64,000 nt of DNA from G051903925 sp051903925 (GTDB taxonomy: Bacteria; Pseudomonadota; Alphaproteobacteria; Zavarziniales; Zavarziniaceae), in assembly GCF_051903925.1 (NCBI RefSeq), contig NZ_CP173678.1:930001-994000 (forward strand), given 5' to 3'. The position numbers and the translations under genes are program-made. This document shows, piece by piece, positions 50,987 to 60,006 of the stretch (position 1 is its first letter; each line of letters opens with the position of its first letter). Under the pieces are notes generated by a model. It was given only the letters and a program-made list of their open reading frames with translations, was not told the DNA's origin and did no database searches.

Positions 50987-51457
50987 TCAGCTGGCGCGCA
51001 GGACGATCCCCTCCAGCGCCAGCAGCCGGCGCTTGAGCGATTCCGCCCCGCCATAGCCGCCGATACGGCCACCGGCGGCGATGACCCGGTGGCAGGGCAC
51101 GACCAGCGCCAGGTGGTTCAGGGCGCAGGCGGTTCCGACCGCCCGGGCCCCGCTGCCCAGGTGGCGGGCGACGTCGCCATAGGACCAGGCCTGGCCATAG
51201 GGGATCGCGCGGATCGCCTCCCAGCAGCGGCGCTGGAAGTCCGTGCCGCCCGTCTCTACCGCCAGATCCTGGAAGCCGACACGCGCGCCCGTCAGGTAGG
51301 CGACGACGCGCTCCTCCAGCATGCGCAGGAGGGGCGTGTCATCCCGCCCGTCCGGCGCATCTGCCAGGTCGCCGGTCCAGGCAAGCTGGGTCAGGCGGCC
51401 CTGGCGCTCCTCGGCGAGCATGGGGCCGAACGGCGTATCGAAGTTTCGTAATGCCAT
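50987..51457 (-). CDS. ogt: Methylated-DNA-[protein]-cysteine S-methyltransferase
   Basis: The 156-residue suicide repair protein removes O6-alkylguanine by transfer to the cysteine in LVVPCHRVIAAGG. YGQAWSYGDVARHLGSGARA is the DNA-recognition helix-turn-helix with its arginine finger. The N-terminal domain is short, as in Ogt rather than the longer Ada C-terminus. Confidence 0.94.
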   Translation of the reverse strand: MALRNFDTPFGPMLAEERQGRLTQLAWTGDLADAPDGRDDTPLLRMLEERVVAYLTGARVGFQDLAVETGGTDFQRRCWEAIRAIPYGQAWSYGDVARHLGSGARAVGTACALNHLALVVPCHRVIAAGGRIGGYGGAESLKRRLLALEGIVLRAS

Positions 51458-51616
51458 GCGTTACACCCTGGCTCCGTACGCCGCCTTTGCGCCGTGTGGC
51501 CCCCGCCGACATTGCATGTGGGCCATCGGATCCCTAGGTTCATGGGGTTGAACCTGTCCGGCAAGCCCTGCCGCCGTGTTCCCCCTTGGCCGCAGCCGCC
51601 TTCAGGAGCCCAGGTG

Positions 51617-51871
51617 ATGAAGATCTCGATCGACATCGACGTGACGCCCAAGGAGGCGCGCGAATTTCTGGGCCTGCCCGATGTCGAAGCGGTGCAGCAG
51701 CGCCTGATGGCGGATGCCGAGGAACGCCTGCGCAGCTACATGAAGGCGATGGAGCCGGAGGCAGTCATCAAGACCTGGCTTCCGGCCGGCATCCAGGGCT
51801 TTGACACGCTCCAGAAGGCGTTCTGGGCCGCGGCCGACCGCATGTCGAAGCCGTCGTCCGACCGCAGCTGA
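51617..51871 (+). CDS. DUF6489 family small protein
   Basis: The 84-residue, highly helical protein (MKISIDIDVTPKEAREFLGL, then LMADAEERLRSYMKAMEP) matches the alphaproteobacterial DUF6489 family from memory. It has no signal or membrane segment. The start at 51617 has only an upstream GGAG-like stretch (CAGGAGCC). Its function is unknown. The ferredoxin gene follows after 26 bp. Confidence 0.7.
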   Translation: MKISIDIDVTPKEAREFLGLPDVEAVQQRLMADAEERLRSYMKAMEPEAVIKTWLPAGIQGFDTLQKAFWAAADRMSKPSSDRS

Positions 51872-51897
51872 CACGACCTAGCCCAAAGGACCCCTCG

Positions 51898-52254
51898 TTG
51901 AGCGCAGACCTGACGGAGCGGGATCCCCCGCTCTATTTCCGCCTCCATGTCTTCTGCTGCACCAATGAACGGGCCGAGGGGCATCCCCGTGGCTCGTGCA
52001 AGCGGCGGGGGTCAGAGGCCTTGCGCGACTACATGAAGAAGCGGGCCAAGCAGGAAGGGCTGGAGGGCATCCGCATCAATGCGTCCGGGTGCCTGGACCG
52101 CTGCGAACTGGGGCCCACCATGGTCATCTATCCCGAGGGGATCTGGTACAGCTTCCACTCCGAGGCGGATGTCGAGGAGATCATCGCCCGCCACCTGAAG
52201 AAGGGTGAGCGGGTGGAGCGCCTGCTCCTGCCCCCGGATACCGCCGCCGGCTGA
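51898..52254 (+). CDS. Thioredoxin-like (2Fe-2S) ferredoxin
   Basis: The 118-residue protein has cysteines in FCCTNER and in ASGCLDRCELGPTMVIYPEG, the pattern of thioredoxin-fold 2Fe-2S ferredoxins. The start is TTG 51898 with AAAGGA about 7 nt upstream, so a rare initiation codon is used. It probably carries electrons to an unidentified partner. It lies 18 bp before mnmE and may share its transcript. Confidence 0.88.
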   Translation: MSADLTERDPPLYFRLHVFCCTNERAEGHPRGSCKRRGSEALRDYMKKRAKQEGLEGIRINASGCLDRCELGPTMVIYPEGIWYSFHSEADVEEIIARHLKKGERVERLLLPPDTAAG

Positions 52255-52272
52255 ACTGCCGGGTCAGACGCG

Positions 52273-53547
52273 ATGAACGATACGATCTTTGCCCTGGCCA
52301 CGGCGCCGGGGCGGTCCGGCATCGCGGTGATCCGCGTGTCGGGCCCCCAGGCGCTGGAGATCGCGCATCGCCTGGGGGGAGCACGCCCGCTGCCACGCCA
52401 CGCCAGCCTGCGGCCGCTGCGCGACCCTGTGACGGGGGAGGTGATCGACCGCGGCCTTGTCCTGGCGTTTCCCGGGCCGGCCAGTTTCACGGGCGAGGAC
52501 GTGGTCGAGTTTCACGTCCATGGTGGCCGTGCCATAACCCACGCCCTGGCCGAGATCCTGTCTGCCTTGGGGCTTCGTCCAGCCGAGCGGGGTGAGTTCA
52601 CGCGCCGCGCGGTTCTGGCCGGGCGGATGGATTTGGTGGAGGCCGAGGGCCTCGCTGACCTGGTAGAGGCCGAAACACTGGCCCAGCGCAGGCAGGCCCT
52701 GCGTCAGATGGATGGGGCCCTGGGTGCTCTTTACGACGACTGGCGCCGCCGCCTGGTGATGGCGCGGGCCCGGGTCGAGGCGCTGATCGATTTCGCCGAC
52801 GAAGGCATCGACGACGCCGAACTGGTCCCTGTCTGGGCCGATGTCGCCGACCTGCGCCAGCAGCTCGCCGTGCATCTTGCGGATGGCCGCCGGGGGGAGC
52901 GGGTGCGGGAAGGCTTCCGCGTCGCCCTGGTGGGGGCGCCCAATGCCGGCAAGTCCAGCCTGTTGAACTGGTTTGCGGGGCGCGACGCGGCCATCGTGTC
53001 CAGCGTGCCCGGCACCACACGCGACCTGGTGGAGGTCGTGCTGGACCTTGGCGGCTATCGCGTCGTCCTGGTCGACACCGCAGGTCTGCGCGAGACGACG
53101 GACCCGGTCGAGCGGGAAGGGGTCCGCCGCGCGGAGGCGGCCGTGAGCCAGGCCGATCTGGTCCTGCACCTGGTCGACGGACGGGAGCCCGAACCGGCGG
53201 AGCCGCGCGGCCTCGTGGTGCGGACCAAGGCCGACCTTCTGCCGCAGCCCGACGGCGCCATATCCGTCGTCTCTGGCCAGGGCCTGGACGCGCTGCGCGA
53301 CCTGGTTGCGACGGGCGCGGCGGAGGGGGCCGATGCGGCTGGTGCCCCGGTCATCACGCGGCTTCGTCATCGCCAGGCCTGTGCGGACGCGCTGGCCGCC
53401 CTTGACCGCGCGACGGGCGAGGACGCGCTGGAACTCAAGGCGGAGGGCCTGCGGAGTGCTGCGCATGCCATCGGCCGCATCACCGGCGCGGTCGATCTGG
53501 AGGAGGTCCTGGACGTGATCTTTCGGGAGTTCTGCATCGGCAAATAG
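52273..53547 (+). CDS. mnmE: tRNA uridine-5-carboxymethylaminomethyl(34) synthesis GTPase MnmE
   Basis: The 424-residue GTPase, with MnmG, modifies wobble uridine U34. The N-terminal folate-binding domain begins MNDTIFALATAPGRSGIAVI. The G1 loop GAPNAGKS is at 221-228, and G3 is DTAGLRET. The C-terminal CIGK cysteine is intact (FREFCIGK). It precedes mnmG, from which it is separated by parS1. Confidence 0.96.
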   Translation: MNDTIFALATAPGRSGIAVIRVSGPQALEIAHRLGGARPLPRHASLRPLRDPVTGEVIDRGLVLAFPGPASFTGEDVVEFHVHGGRAITHALAEILSALGLRPAERGEFTRRAVLAGRMDLVEAEGLADLVEAETLAQRRQALRQMDGALGALYDDWRRRLVMARARVEALIDFADEGIDDAELVPVWADVADLRQQLAVHLADGRRGERVREGFRVALVGAPNAGKSSLLNWFAGRDAAIVSSVPGTTRDLVEVVLDLGGYRVVLVDTAGLRETTDPVEREGVRRAEAAVSQADLVLHLVDGREPEPAEPRGLVVRTKADLLPQPDGAISVVSGQGLDALRDLVATGAAEGADAAGAPVITRLRHRQACADALAALDRATGEDALELKAEGLRSAAHAIGRITGAVDLEEVLDVIFREFCIGK

Positions 53548-53559
53548 GTCCGGGAGGGA

Positions 53560-53575
53560 TGTTTCACGTGAAACA
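53560..53575. promoter_or_regulatory. parS: parS site 1
   Basis: TGTTTCACGTGAAACA matches the 16-bp ParB-binding palindrome perfectly. It lies between mnmE and mnmG, overlapping the possible ATG at 53559. Sites 2 and 3 lie at 55545 and 57672. Confidence 0.95.
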
Positions 53576-53603
53576 TCGGACCCCATCCTGTACGGTCCCG
53601 GCC

Positions 53604-55496
53604 ATGCAGAGCACCCAGTCCTGTGACGTCATCGTCGTCGGTGGCGGCCATGCCGGCTGCGAGGCCGCGGCCGCAGCGGCGCGCATGGGCGCGCGTACCC
53701 TTCTCCTGACCCATCGCCTTGATACGGTGGGTGAGATGTCCTGCAATCCCGCCATTGGCGGCCTGGGCAAGGGCCACCTGGTGCGGGAGATCGATGCCCT
53801 GGACGGCATCATGGGCCGGGTTGCCGATGCCGCCGGCATCCAGTTCCGCCTGCTCAACCGGTCCAAGGGCGCGGCGGTCCAGGGTCCCCGGGCCCAGGCG
53901 GACCGGGCCTTGTATCGGCGGGCGATGCAGAAAGTCCTGGCCGATCAGCTGGGGTTGCAGGTTCGGGCAGGCTCGGTCGAGGATGTGCTGACGGATGCCT
54001 CGGGCGTCTGCGGGGTCGTGCTTGCGGGTGGGGAGGTGGTGACCGCGGGAGCCGTCATCATCACCACGGGCACGTTCCTCCGGGGATTGATCCATTGCGG
54101 GACGGACCAGACGCCGGGCGGTCGAGTGGGGGAGGCGCCCTCCATGGGATTGTCGGGCGCGCTGTCACGGCTGGGCTTTCCTCTGGGGCGGTTGAAGACC
54201 GGCACCCCGCCGCGCCTGGATGGCCGCACCATCGATACCGCGTCGCTCCAGGAACAGCCGGGCGACGACGCGCCCGTGCCATTCTCGTTCCTGACACAGC
54301 GGATCACCAATCCACAGGTCGCCTGCTGGATCACGGAGACGACGCCGGCCAGTCATCGCCTGATCCTGGACAACCTGGATCGGGCACCGCTCTATTCCGG
54401 ACAGATCGAGGGCACTGGTCCCCGCTATTGTCCGTCCATCGAGGACAAGGTGGTTCGGTTCGGGCAGCGCGATCGGCACCAGATCTTCCTGGAGCCGGAG
54501 GGGTTGGACGACCCCACGATCTATCCCAACGGCATCTCCACCTCCCTGCCTCAGGACGTACAGCTTGCGCTGCTCAAGACGATCCCGGGGTTGGAGCGGT
54601 GCGTGATGCTGCGTCCTGGCTATGCCATCGAATATGACTTCGTCGACCCACGCGCATTGCGCCCCAGTCTGGAGACGAAACATGTGCCGGGCCTGTTCCT
54701 GGCCGGTCAGATCAACGGAACCACGGGCTATGAGGAGGCAGCGGCGCAGGGCCTGATGGCGGGTGTGAATGCCGCCCTTCGGGCCGGCGGGGGCGGGACG
54801 ATGTTCACCCTGGGCCGAGCGGATGCCTATATCGGGGTGATGATCGACGACTTGGTGACCCAGGGCACGCGCGAGCCCTATCGCATGTTCACTTCCCGTG
54901 CCGAGTACCGCCTTCACCTGCGTATGGACAACGCCGACCAACGCCTGACCGACAGGGGCGTGGCCCTGGGCTGCGTGGGTGCGGAGCGAGCCGCGTCCTG
55001 GGGGGAGAAGGCCGCGGCCCTGGAGCAGGCGCGGTTCCTCTGCGCGTCACTGAGCCTGACGCCGACCGAGGCCCGGCGCCACGGGATCGGGGTGAACCTG
55101 GATGGGCAGCGGCGCAGTGCATCGGGCTTGCTGGCGCTGCCCGATGTCGACTGGCACCGCGTGGCGACCATCTGGCCGGAACTGGCAGGGGTGCGCGCGG
55201 ATGTGGCGGAGCAGATGGTGACGGACGCCCGCTACGCCGGGTACCTCGACCGTCAGACGGCGGAGATAGCGGCCTTCCGCCGGGACGAGGCGCTGTCGCT
55301 GCCGCGTGGCCTCGACTACGCCCTGATCGCCAGCCTGTCGACGGAGCTGCGGGAGAAACTGGCCCAGGCCCAGCCCGAAAGCCTGGGCCAGGCGGCGCGG
55401 ATACCCGGCATGACGCCAGCCGGCCTGACCGCGCTGCTGGCCCATGTCAGGAAGTCCAATAGCCAGGTCGACCTTGTCGCACGGGTGACGGGCTGA
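53604..55496 (+). CDS. mnmG: tRNA uridine-5-carboxymethylaminomethyl(34) synthesis enzyme MnmG
   Basis: The FAD enzyme, about 630 residues, is the partner of MnmE. VIVVGGGHAGCEAAAAAARM binds FAD, MSCNPAIGGLGKGHLVREID is the family signature, and KTGTPPRLDGRTID is conserved. The start at 53604 (MQSTQSCDVIV) is preferred. ATG 53559 would add MFHVKH encoded by parS1, but its ribosome site is too close. Followed by rsmG after 1 bp. Confidence 0.95.
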   Translation: MQSTQSCDVIVVGGGHAGCEAAAAAARMGARTLLLTHRLDTVGEMSCNPAIGGLGKGHLVREIDALDGIMGRVADAAGIQFRLLNRSKGAAVQGPRAQADRALYRRAMQKVLADQLGLQVRAGSVEDVLTDASGVCGVVLAGGEVVTAGAVIITTGTFLRGLIHCGTDQTPGGRVGEAPSMGLSGALSRLGFPLGRLKTGTPPRLDGRTIDTASLQEQPGDDAPVPFSFLTQRITNPQVACWITETTPASHRLILDNLDRAPLYSGQIEGTGPRYCPSIEDKVVRFGQRDRHQIFLEPEGLDDPTIYPNGISTSLPQDVQLALLKTIPGLERCVMLRPGYAIEYDFVDPRALRPSLETKHVPGLFLAGQINGTTGYEEAAAQGLMAGVNAALRAGGGGTMFTLGRADAYIGVMIDDLVTQGTREPYRMFTSRAEYRLHLRMDNADQRLTDRGVALGCVGAERAASWGEKAAALEQARFLCASLSLTPTEARRHGIGVNLDGQRRSASGLLALPDVDWHRVATIWPELAGVRADVAEQMVTDARYAGYLDRQTAEIAAFRRDEALSLPRGLDYALIASLSTELREKLAQAQPESLGQAARIPGMTPAGLTALLAHVRKSNSQVDLVARVTG

Positions 55497-55497
55497 G

Positions 55498-56115
55498 ATG
55501 GCATCCTTTGGGAGGGATCAGGTTGCCGCCCTGCTGGGCCAGGATGTTTCACGTGAAACAGTGGAGCGGCTGGGCATCCACGTCGCTCTCCTGCACAAGT
55601 GGCAGAAGGCGATCAACCTGGTTGCCCCGAGTACACTGGCCCAGGCATGGACCCGCCACGTCCAGGATTCGGCCCAGCTCGCCCATCTGGCGCAAGGCGA
55701 CGTGTGGCTCGACCTGGGGAGCGGGGCCGGCTTCCCCGGGCTGGTCCTGGCGATTCTGGGCGCTGGACGGGAGCATCACCTGGTCGAAAGCGATGCCCGG
55801 AAATGCGTCTTCCTTCAGGAAGTCGCCCGCGAGACGGGGACCCAGGTGCACGTCCACCGCAGCCGGGTGGAGGCACTTGCCGCCTTCCCGGCGGACGTCG
55901 TGACCGCCCGGGCGCTGGCGCCATTGCCGCAACTGATCCAATATTCTGTGCCCTTCCTGCATCCCGGCACCATCATGTTGTTCTCCAAGGGTGCGGAGGC
56001 CAGCCGGGAATTGACCCAGGCCCAGGCGGCATGGACACTGGACGCCGACCTGGTGCCCAGCATCACCGACCCGGAAGCAGCGATCGTGCGGATCAAGGGG
56101 GCAGTTCATGTCTGA
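55498..56115 (+). CDS. rsmG: 16S rRNA (guanine(527)-N(7))-methyltransferase RsmG
   Basis: The 205-residue enzyme methylates G527 of 16S rRNA. GSGAGFPGLVLAILG binds SAM, and KAINLVAPSTLAQAWTRHVQ is conserved. parS2 is embedded at codons 16-21, read as VSRETV. It overlaps parA by 8 bp. Confidence 0.95.
   Translation: MASFGRDQVAALLGQDVSRETVERLGIHVALLHKWQKAINLVAPSTLAQAWTRHVQDSAQLAHLAQGDVWLDLGSGAGFPGLVLAILGAGREHHLVESDARKCVFLQEVARETGTQVHVHRSRVEALAAFPADVVTARALAPLPQLIQYSVPFLHPGTIMLFSKGAEASRELTQAQAAWTLDADLVPSITDPEAAIVRIKGAVHV
55545..55560. promoter_or_regulatory. parS: parS site 2
   Basis: The perfect 16-mer TGTTTCACGTGAAACA lies inside the rsmG coding sequence, in frame, and does not disrupt it. 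It is 1,985 bp from site 1. Confidence 0.95.
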
Positions 56116-56983
56116 GCCGGTCACATCCCACGACAGCCTGGGCCAGCCCGGAAATGACCCAAGCGAGCGGGCTGAACAGGGCTGCCCCGCGCGCATCATT
56201 GCGGTCGCCAACCAGAAGGGCGGCGTGGGCAAGACGACCACGGCGATCAACCTGGCGACGGCTTTGGCGGCCGTCGGACGGCAGGCCCTGGTCATCGACC
56301 TGGACCCGCAGGGCAATGCCAGCACCTCGCTGGGCGTGGAACGGGCACGGCGCGAAGTGACGTCCTATGACGTGCTGATGGGCACCACGCGCCTTGAGCA
56401 CGCGACCATCCATCTTCGCCGGACGGTGCCCGGCCTCAGCCTGATTCCCGCCGACCGCGACCTGTCGGGGGCGGAGTTGGAACTGGTGGATGCACCCCGC
56501 CGCGCCCATCGGCTGCGCGATGCCCTGCGCCCTGCGGATTCGCTGGGGCCCATGTACCAGTACGACTACATCCTGATCGATTGCCCGCCGGCCCTGAACC
56601 TGTTGACCGTCAATGCCATGGTCGCCGCCCATGCCGTCCTGGTACCGCTGCAGTGCGAGTTCCTGGCCATGGAGGGTTTGACGGAGCTGCTCTCGACGTT
56701 GGAGCGCATCCGCACCAGCCTCAACCCCAGTCTGCAGGTCCAGGGCGTGGTCCTGACCATGTTCGATGCACGTAACAACCTGTCGGATTCGGTTGCGGCC
56801 GATGTCCGGCGCCATCTGGGACCCAAGGTGTACGAGACCGTGATTCCCCGCAATGTTCGCCTGTCCGAGGCACCGAGCTTTGGCAAGCCGGCCATCCTCT
56901 ATGACCACCGTTCCACCGGTGCGCAGGCCTATATCCGACTGGCGGGCGAGTTGCTGCGGCGCGATGCGCGGCAGGCGGCGTGA
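56108..56983 (+). CDS. parA: Chromosome partitioning ATPase ParA (Soj)
   Basis: The 291-residue deviant-Walker ATPase has KGGVGKTTTAINLA at 37-50, with the signature lysine. IDLDPQGNASTSLG supplies the second motif, and YDYILIDCPPALNLL the third. It moves ParB-parS complexes toward the cell pole, using nonspecific DNA binding. A 28-residue N-terminal extension precedes the domain. parB follows immediately. Confidence 0.96.
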   Translation: MSEPVTSHDSLGQPGNDPSERAEQGCPARIIAVANQKGGVGKTTTAINLATALAAVGRQALVIDLDPQGNASTSLGVERARREVTSYDVLMGTTRLEHATIHLRRTVPGLSLIPADRDLSGAELELVDAPRRAHRLRDALRPADSLGPMYQYDYILIDCPPALNLLTVNAMVAAHAVLVPLQCEFLAMEGLTELLSTLERIRTSLNPSLQVQGVVLTMFDARNNLSDSVAADVRRHLGPKVYETVIPRNVRLSEAPSFGKPAILYDHRSTGAQAYIRLAGELLRRDARQAA

Positions 56984-56985
56984 CC

Positions 56986-57903
56986 ATGGCTGAGCCGAAA
57001 GCCGACAATCCGCGCCGACGCAGCCTTGGTCGCGGCCTTGACTTCCTTTTGGCGGAGGTGGGGCAGGCCGGATCGTCCGACCCTGGCCAGGCCCAGGTCC
57101 GGGAAGTGCCCATCGAGCTGGTGAAGCCGAACCCAACCCAGCCGCGCCGCCGGTTTGACGAAGCGCCGCTGGAGGATCTGGTTCAGTCGATCCGCGAGCG
57201 TGGCCTGCTCCAGCCAATCCTGGTCCGCCCCATCCGGGCGGAGGGTGCCGGCCAGATGTACGAGATCGTGGCTGGCGAACGTCGTTGGCGCGCGGCGCAA
57301 CGGGTGCCCCTGCATACGGTGCCCGTGATCGTGAAGGCGCTCACCGACGCGGAGACGCTGGAAGCGGCGCTGATCGAGAATGTCCAGCGCGAGAACCTGA
57401 ACCCGATTGAGGAAGCCGCGGGGTATCAGCGCCTGATCGAGGCGTTCGGCCATTCGCAGGAGGTTCTGGCCAAGCTGATCGGCAAGAGCCGCGCTCATAT
57501 CGCGAACACGCTGCGCCTGATGGCCCTGCCGCTGCCGGTCCGCAGCATGGTGGAGGATGGCCGCCTGACCGCCGGTCACGGCCGCGCTTTGCTGGCCGTC
57601 GCGGATCCGGAGCGTCTGGCGGCCCGCATCGTGGCCGAGAACCTGAGCGTGCGCGCGGTCGAACAGATGGCTGTTTCACGTGAAACAGGACCAAAACGCA
57701 GTGCTCGCTCCGCAGCGACAGGGAGCGGGGAAAGAGACGCCGATACGGCGGCGATCGAAGGTGACCTCAGCGCCGCGGTTGGATTGCAGGTCGCAATCAA
57801 CCACAAGCCGGGCGGCGCGGGCCATGTCGCGATCACCTATGCCAGCCTGGACGAGCTTGACCTGATCTGCCGCATTCTGGGCCGCGGCCGGCCAGAGGAC
57901 TAG
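56986..57903 (+). CDS. parB: Chromosome partitioning protein ParB (Spo0J)
   Basis: The roughly 305-residue CTPase/DNA-binding protein starts MAEPKADNPRRRSLGRGLDFLLAEV, with GTG 56980 as alternative. The ParB/Srx domain carries PTQPRRRFDEAPLEDLVQSI, and EIVAGERRWRAAQ plus ENVQRENLNPIEEAAGYQRL supply the conserved CTP-site and HTH motifs. The C-terminal dimerization domain begins near residue 260. parS3 lies within it. Confidence 0.96.
   Translation: MAEPKADNPRRRSLGRGLDFLLAEVGQAGSSDPGQAQVREVPIELVKPNPTQPRRRFDEAPLEDLVQSIRERGLLQPILVRPIRAEGAGQMYEIVAGERRWRAAQRVPLHTVPVIVKALTDAETLEAALIENVQRENLNPIEEAAGYQRLIEAFGHSQEVLAKLIGKSRAHIANTLRLMALPLPVRSMVEDGRLTAGHGRALLAVADPERLAARIVAENLSVRAVEQMAVSRETGPKRSARSAATGSGERDADTAAIEGDLSAAVGLQVAINHKPGGAGHVAITYASLDELDLICRILGRGRPED
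57672..57687. promoter_or_regulatory. parS: parS site 3
   Basis: The perfect 16-mer lies in parB, translated as VSRET, between the HTH region and the C-terminal domain. It is 2,127 bp from site 2. Confidence 0.95.
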
Positions 57904-57930
57904 GCCTCGGCAGACCGGCGTGCTGGCGGT

Positions 57931-58698
57931 TCAGCTTCGCCGGGTCAGATACGCATCGACCAGTTCGCGCAACCGCGCCCGGCCAAAGCTGGGATCGTGC
58001 CCAGCGTGCACGATCTCCACCGGAAGCTCGCGCAGGCGCCGCATCGTCCGGACATAGGCCGGAATGTCGGCGCCCTCGATCTCATCCAGCAGCGGCCCAT
58101 CATAGAGGGCATCGCCTGAGAACAAGGTGCCTGTCGCCTTGTCCCACAGGCCGATCGATCCCGGGGAATGGCCCGGCAGGTGCAGCACCTCGAACGCGCG
58201 ATTGCCCAGGTCGATAACGTCACCCTCCTCGACGACGCGTGTGACGGGTGCCGCCTGGACGCAATAGCTGCAAGGCTCGTAGTGCGCATGGGGCAGGGCA
58301 GTGATCAGGTCGCCATCGAACGGATAGCCCCATGCGGCATAGCGGGCGACCCGCTCCGGTCCCAGGACACTGGCGAGCAGCGTGCCGCGATCGCTGGGTG
58401 CCCGCAGCTCCCCGGCCTCGAGCGCGTGGACGATCGTCTCCGGGAACTCGAAATGGCCGCCGGTATGGTCGTTGTGGGTGTGGGTCGCGACCGCCACCGG
58501 GCTGCGGCCGGTGATCGGCTTCAGCGCATCGTGCAGGCTGGCAATGCCCATCCCGGTGTCGATCACCAGGTCCCGGTCGCGGCCCCGCACGTGCCAGATG
58601 TTGCAGCGCATCAGGGGAACGACATGCGGCTCCCACAACAGGGTCAGGTCGTCACCCAGGCGGCGGCTCTCGAACCAGCGATCGGCTATCGGCAGCAT
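57931..58698 (-). CDS. MBL fold metallo-hydrolase
   Basis: The 255-residue protein has the metallo-beta-lactamase motif THTHNDHTG, in which the usual HxHxDH is kept (residues near 92-100). HLPGHSPGSIGL and FSGDALYDGPLL supply the further ligands. The substrate is unknown; glyoxalase-II-like or lactonase-like activity is possible. It is convergent with parB across 27 bp. Confidence 0.9.
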   Translation of the reverse strand: MLPIADRWFESRRLGDDLTLLWEPHVVPLMRCNIWHVRGRDRDLVIDTGMGIASLHDALKPITGRSPVAVATHTHNDHTGGHFEFPETIVHALEAGELRAPSDRGTLLASVLGPERVARYAAWGYPFDGDLITALPHAHYEPCSYCVQAAPVTRVVEEGDVIDLGNRAFEVLHLPGHSPGSIGLWDKATGTLFSGDALYDGPLLDEIEGADIPAYVRTMRRLRELPVEIVHAGHDPSFGRARLRELVDAYLTRRS

Positions 58699-58702
58699 GG
58701 TC

Positions 58703-59989
58703 TCAGTCTAGCCCAGGCGTCGTGGGCCGTGCACCGCATTCCCGCTCCAGCCGGTCCAGGTGCTGGCGGATGTGGGCGGCCTCGGCCGGAGTGCGGGCCA
58801 GGGCGATGGCCCGATCGAACGCCTGGCGTGCCTCCACCACGTTGCCAAGCTGCATGTGATATCCGCCAGACACGCCATGATAGTAGAAATAGCCTGACAG
58901 CCGCTCCTCCAGCGGCGCGATCAGGGCCAGAGCCGCGGCCGGCCCCCTGACCTTTGCGACCGCCACCGAGCGGTTCAGCGTGACCACGGGTGAAGGCTGC
59001 ATGTGTTCCAGCGCGGCGTAGAGCAGGTCGATCTGGTTCCAGTCGGTGTCCGCGGCGCATGCCGCGCGTGCATGCAGCGCCGCGATCGCGGACTGGACCT
59101 GATAGGGGCCGGGTCGGCCGTGGCGCAACGCCTTGTCGATCAGGGCCAGGCCCTCACGGATCATGCGCGTGTTCCAGCGTCCGCGATCCTGCGCCTCCAG
59201 CAGGATCACGTCGCCGGTCGCATCGAAACGCGCCGCGCTGCGCGCATGCTGCAGAAGCATCAGCGCGAGGAGCGCCATCATCTCCGGTTCCGTCGGGAAC
59301 AGGCGCAGCAGCAGCCGGGCCAAGCGGATTGCCTCGTCGCACAGGGACAGGCGTTCGCCCGCAGCGGAATAGCCTTCGTTGAAGACCAGGTAGACCATGG
59401 CCATCACGATGCCCAGCCGCTCGGCCCGCTCCACCGGCCCTGGCGCCTCGAACGGCACGCCGGCCCTGGCCACACGCGCCTTGGCCCGGGTGATGCGTTG
59501 CTCCATTGCCGCTTCGCCAACCAGGAAGGCCCGGGCAATCTGTCCCACCGTCAGGCCGGACACGATGCGCAGGGCGAGGGCGATCTGCTGCGTCGCCGGC
59601 AGGTCGGGATGGCAGCACACGAACAGCAGGCGCAGCACGTCGTCGCGATAGTCGCCTTCGTCCAGGCGGCGCGCGGCGGCGTCCTCCGTATCCTCAAGGT
59701 CCGAGATCTGGTCCTCGGGCGGCAGGGCCTGGGTCCGGCTCCCGCGGCGCACGGCGTCGATGCCGCTGTTGCGACCCACCATGATCAGCCAGGCGGTGGG
59801 ATCGCGGGGCGGGCCATTGCGGGCCCACGACTTCAGCGCCCGCAGGCAGGCCTCCTGGTAGGCTTCCTCCGCCGTGTCCAGGTCGCGGAAATAGCGCAGC
59901 AGGGCGCCAACCGCCTTGGGCCGGGCGGCGGTCAGGGCCGCCTGGGTCCAGCTTGGATCGCCCCATGCCCCGCTGCCCAGGTCGCCCAT
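58703..59989 (-). CDS. RNA polymerase sigma factor, ECF42 type (DUF6596)
   Basis: The 428-residue protein has a sigma-2 region (ALLRYFRDLDTAEEAYQEACLRALKSW) and a sigma-4 region (LRIVSGLTVGQIARAFLVGEAAMEQRI). A long TPR-like C-terminal DUF6596 extension follows, typical of ECF42. Instead of an anti-sigma factor, the adjacent YCII/DGPF gene at 60007 lies 17 bp upstream, as in the ECF42 group. The signal is unknown. Confidence 0.92.
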   Translation of the reverse strand: MGDLGSGAWGDPSWTQAALTAARPKAVGALLRYFRDLDTAEEAYQEACLRALKSWARNGPPRDPTAWLIMVGRNSGIDAVRRGSRTQALPPEDQISDLEDTEDAAARRLDEGDYRDDVLRLLFVCCHPDLPATQQIALALRIVSGLTVGQIARAFLVGEAAMEQRITRAKARVARAGVPFEAPGPVERAERLGIVMAMVYLVFNEGYSAAGERLSLCDEAIRLARLLLRLFPTEPEMMALLALMLLQHARSAARFDATGDVILLEAQDRGRWNTRMIREGLALIDKALRHGRPGPYQVQSAIAALHARAACAADTDWNQIDLLYAALEHMQPSPVVTLNRSVAVAKVRGPAAALALIAPLEERLSGYFYYHGVSGGYHMQLGNVVEARQAFDRAIALARTPAEAAHIRQHLDRLERECGARPTTPGLD

Positions 59990-60006
59990 GGCCTTGTCCT
60001 TCCCCG

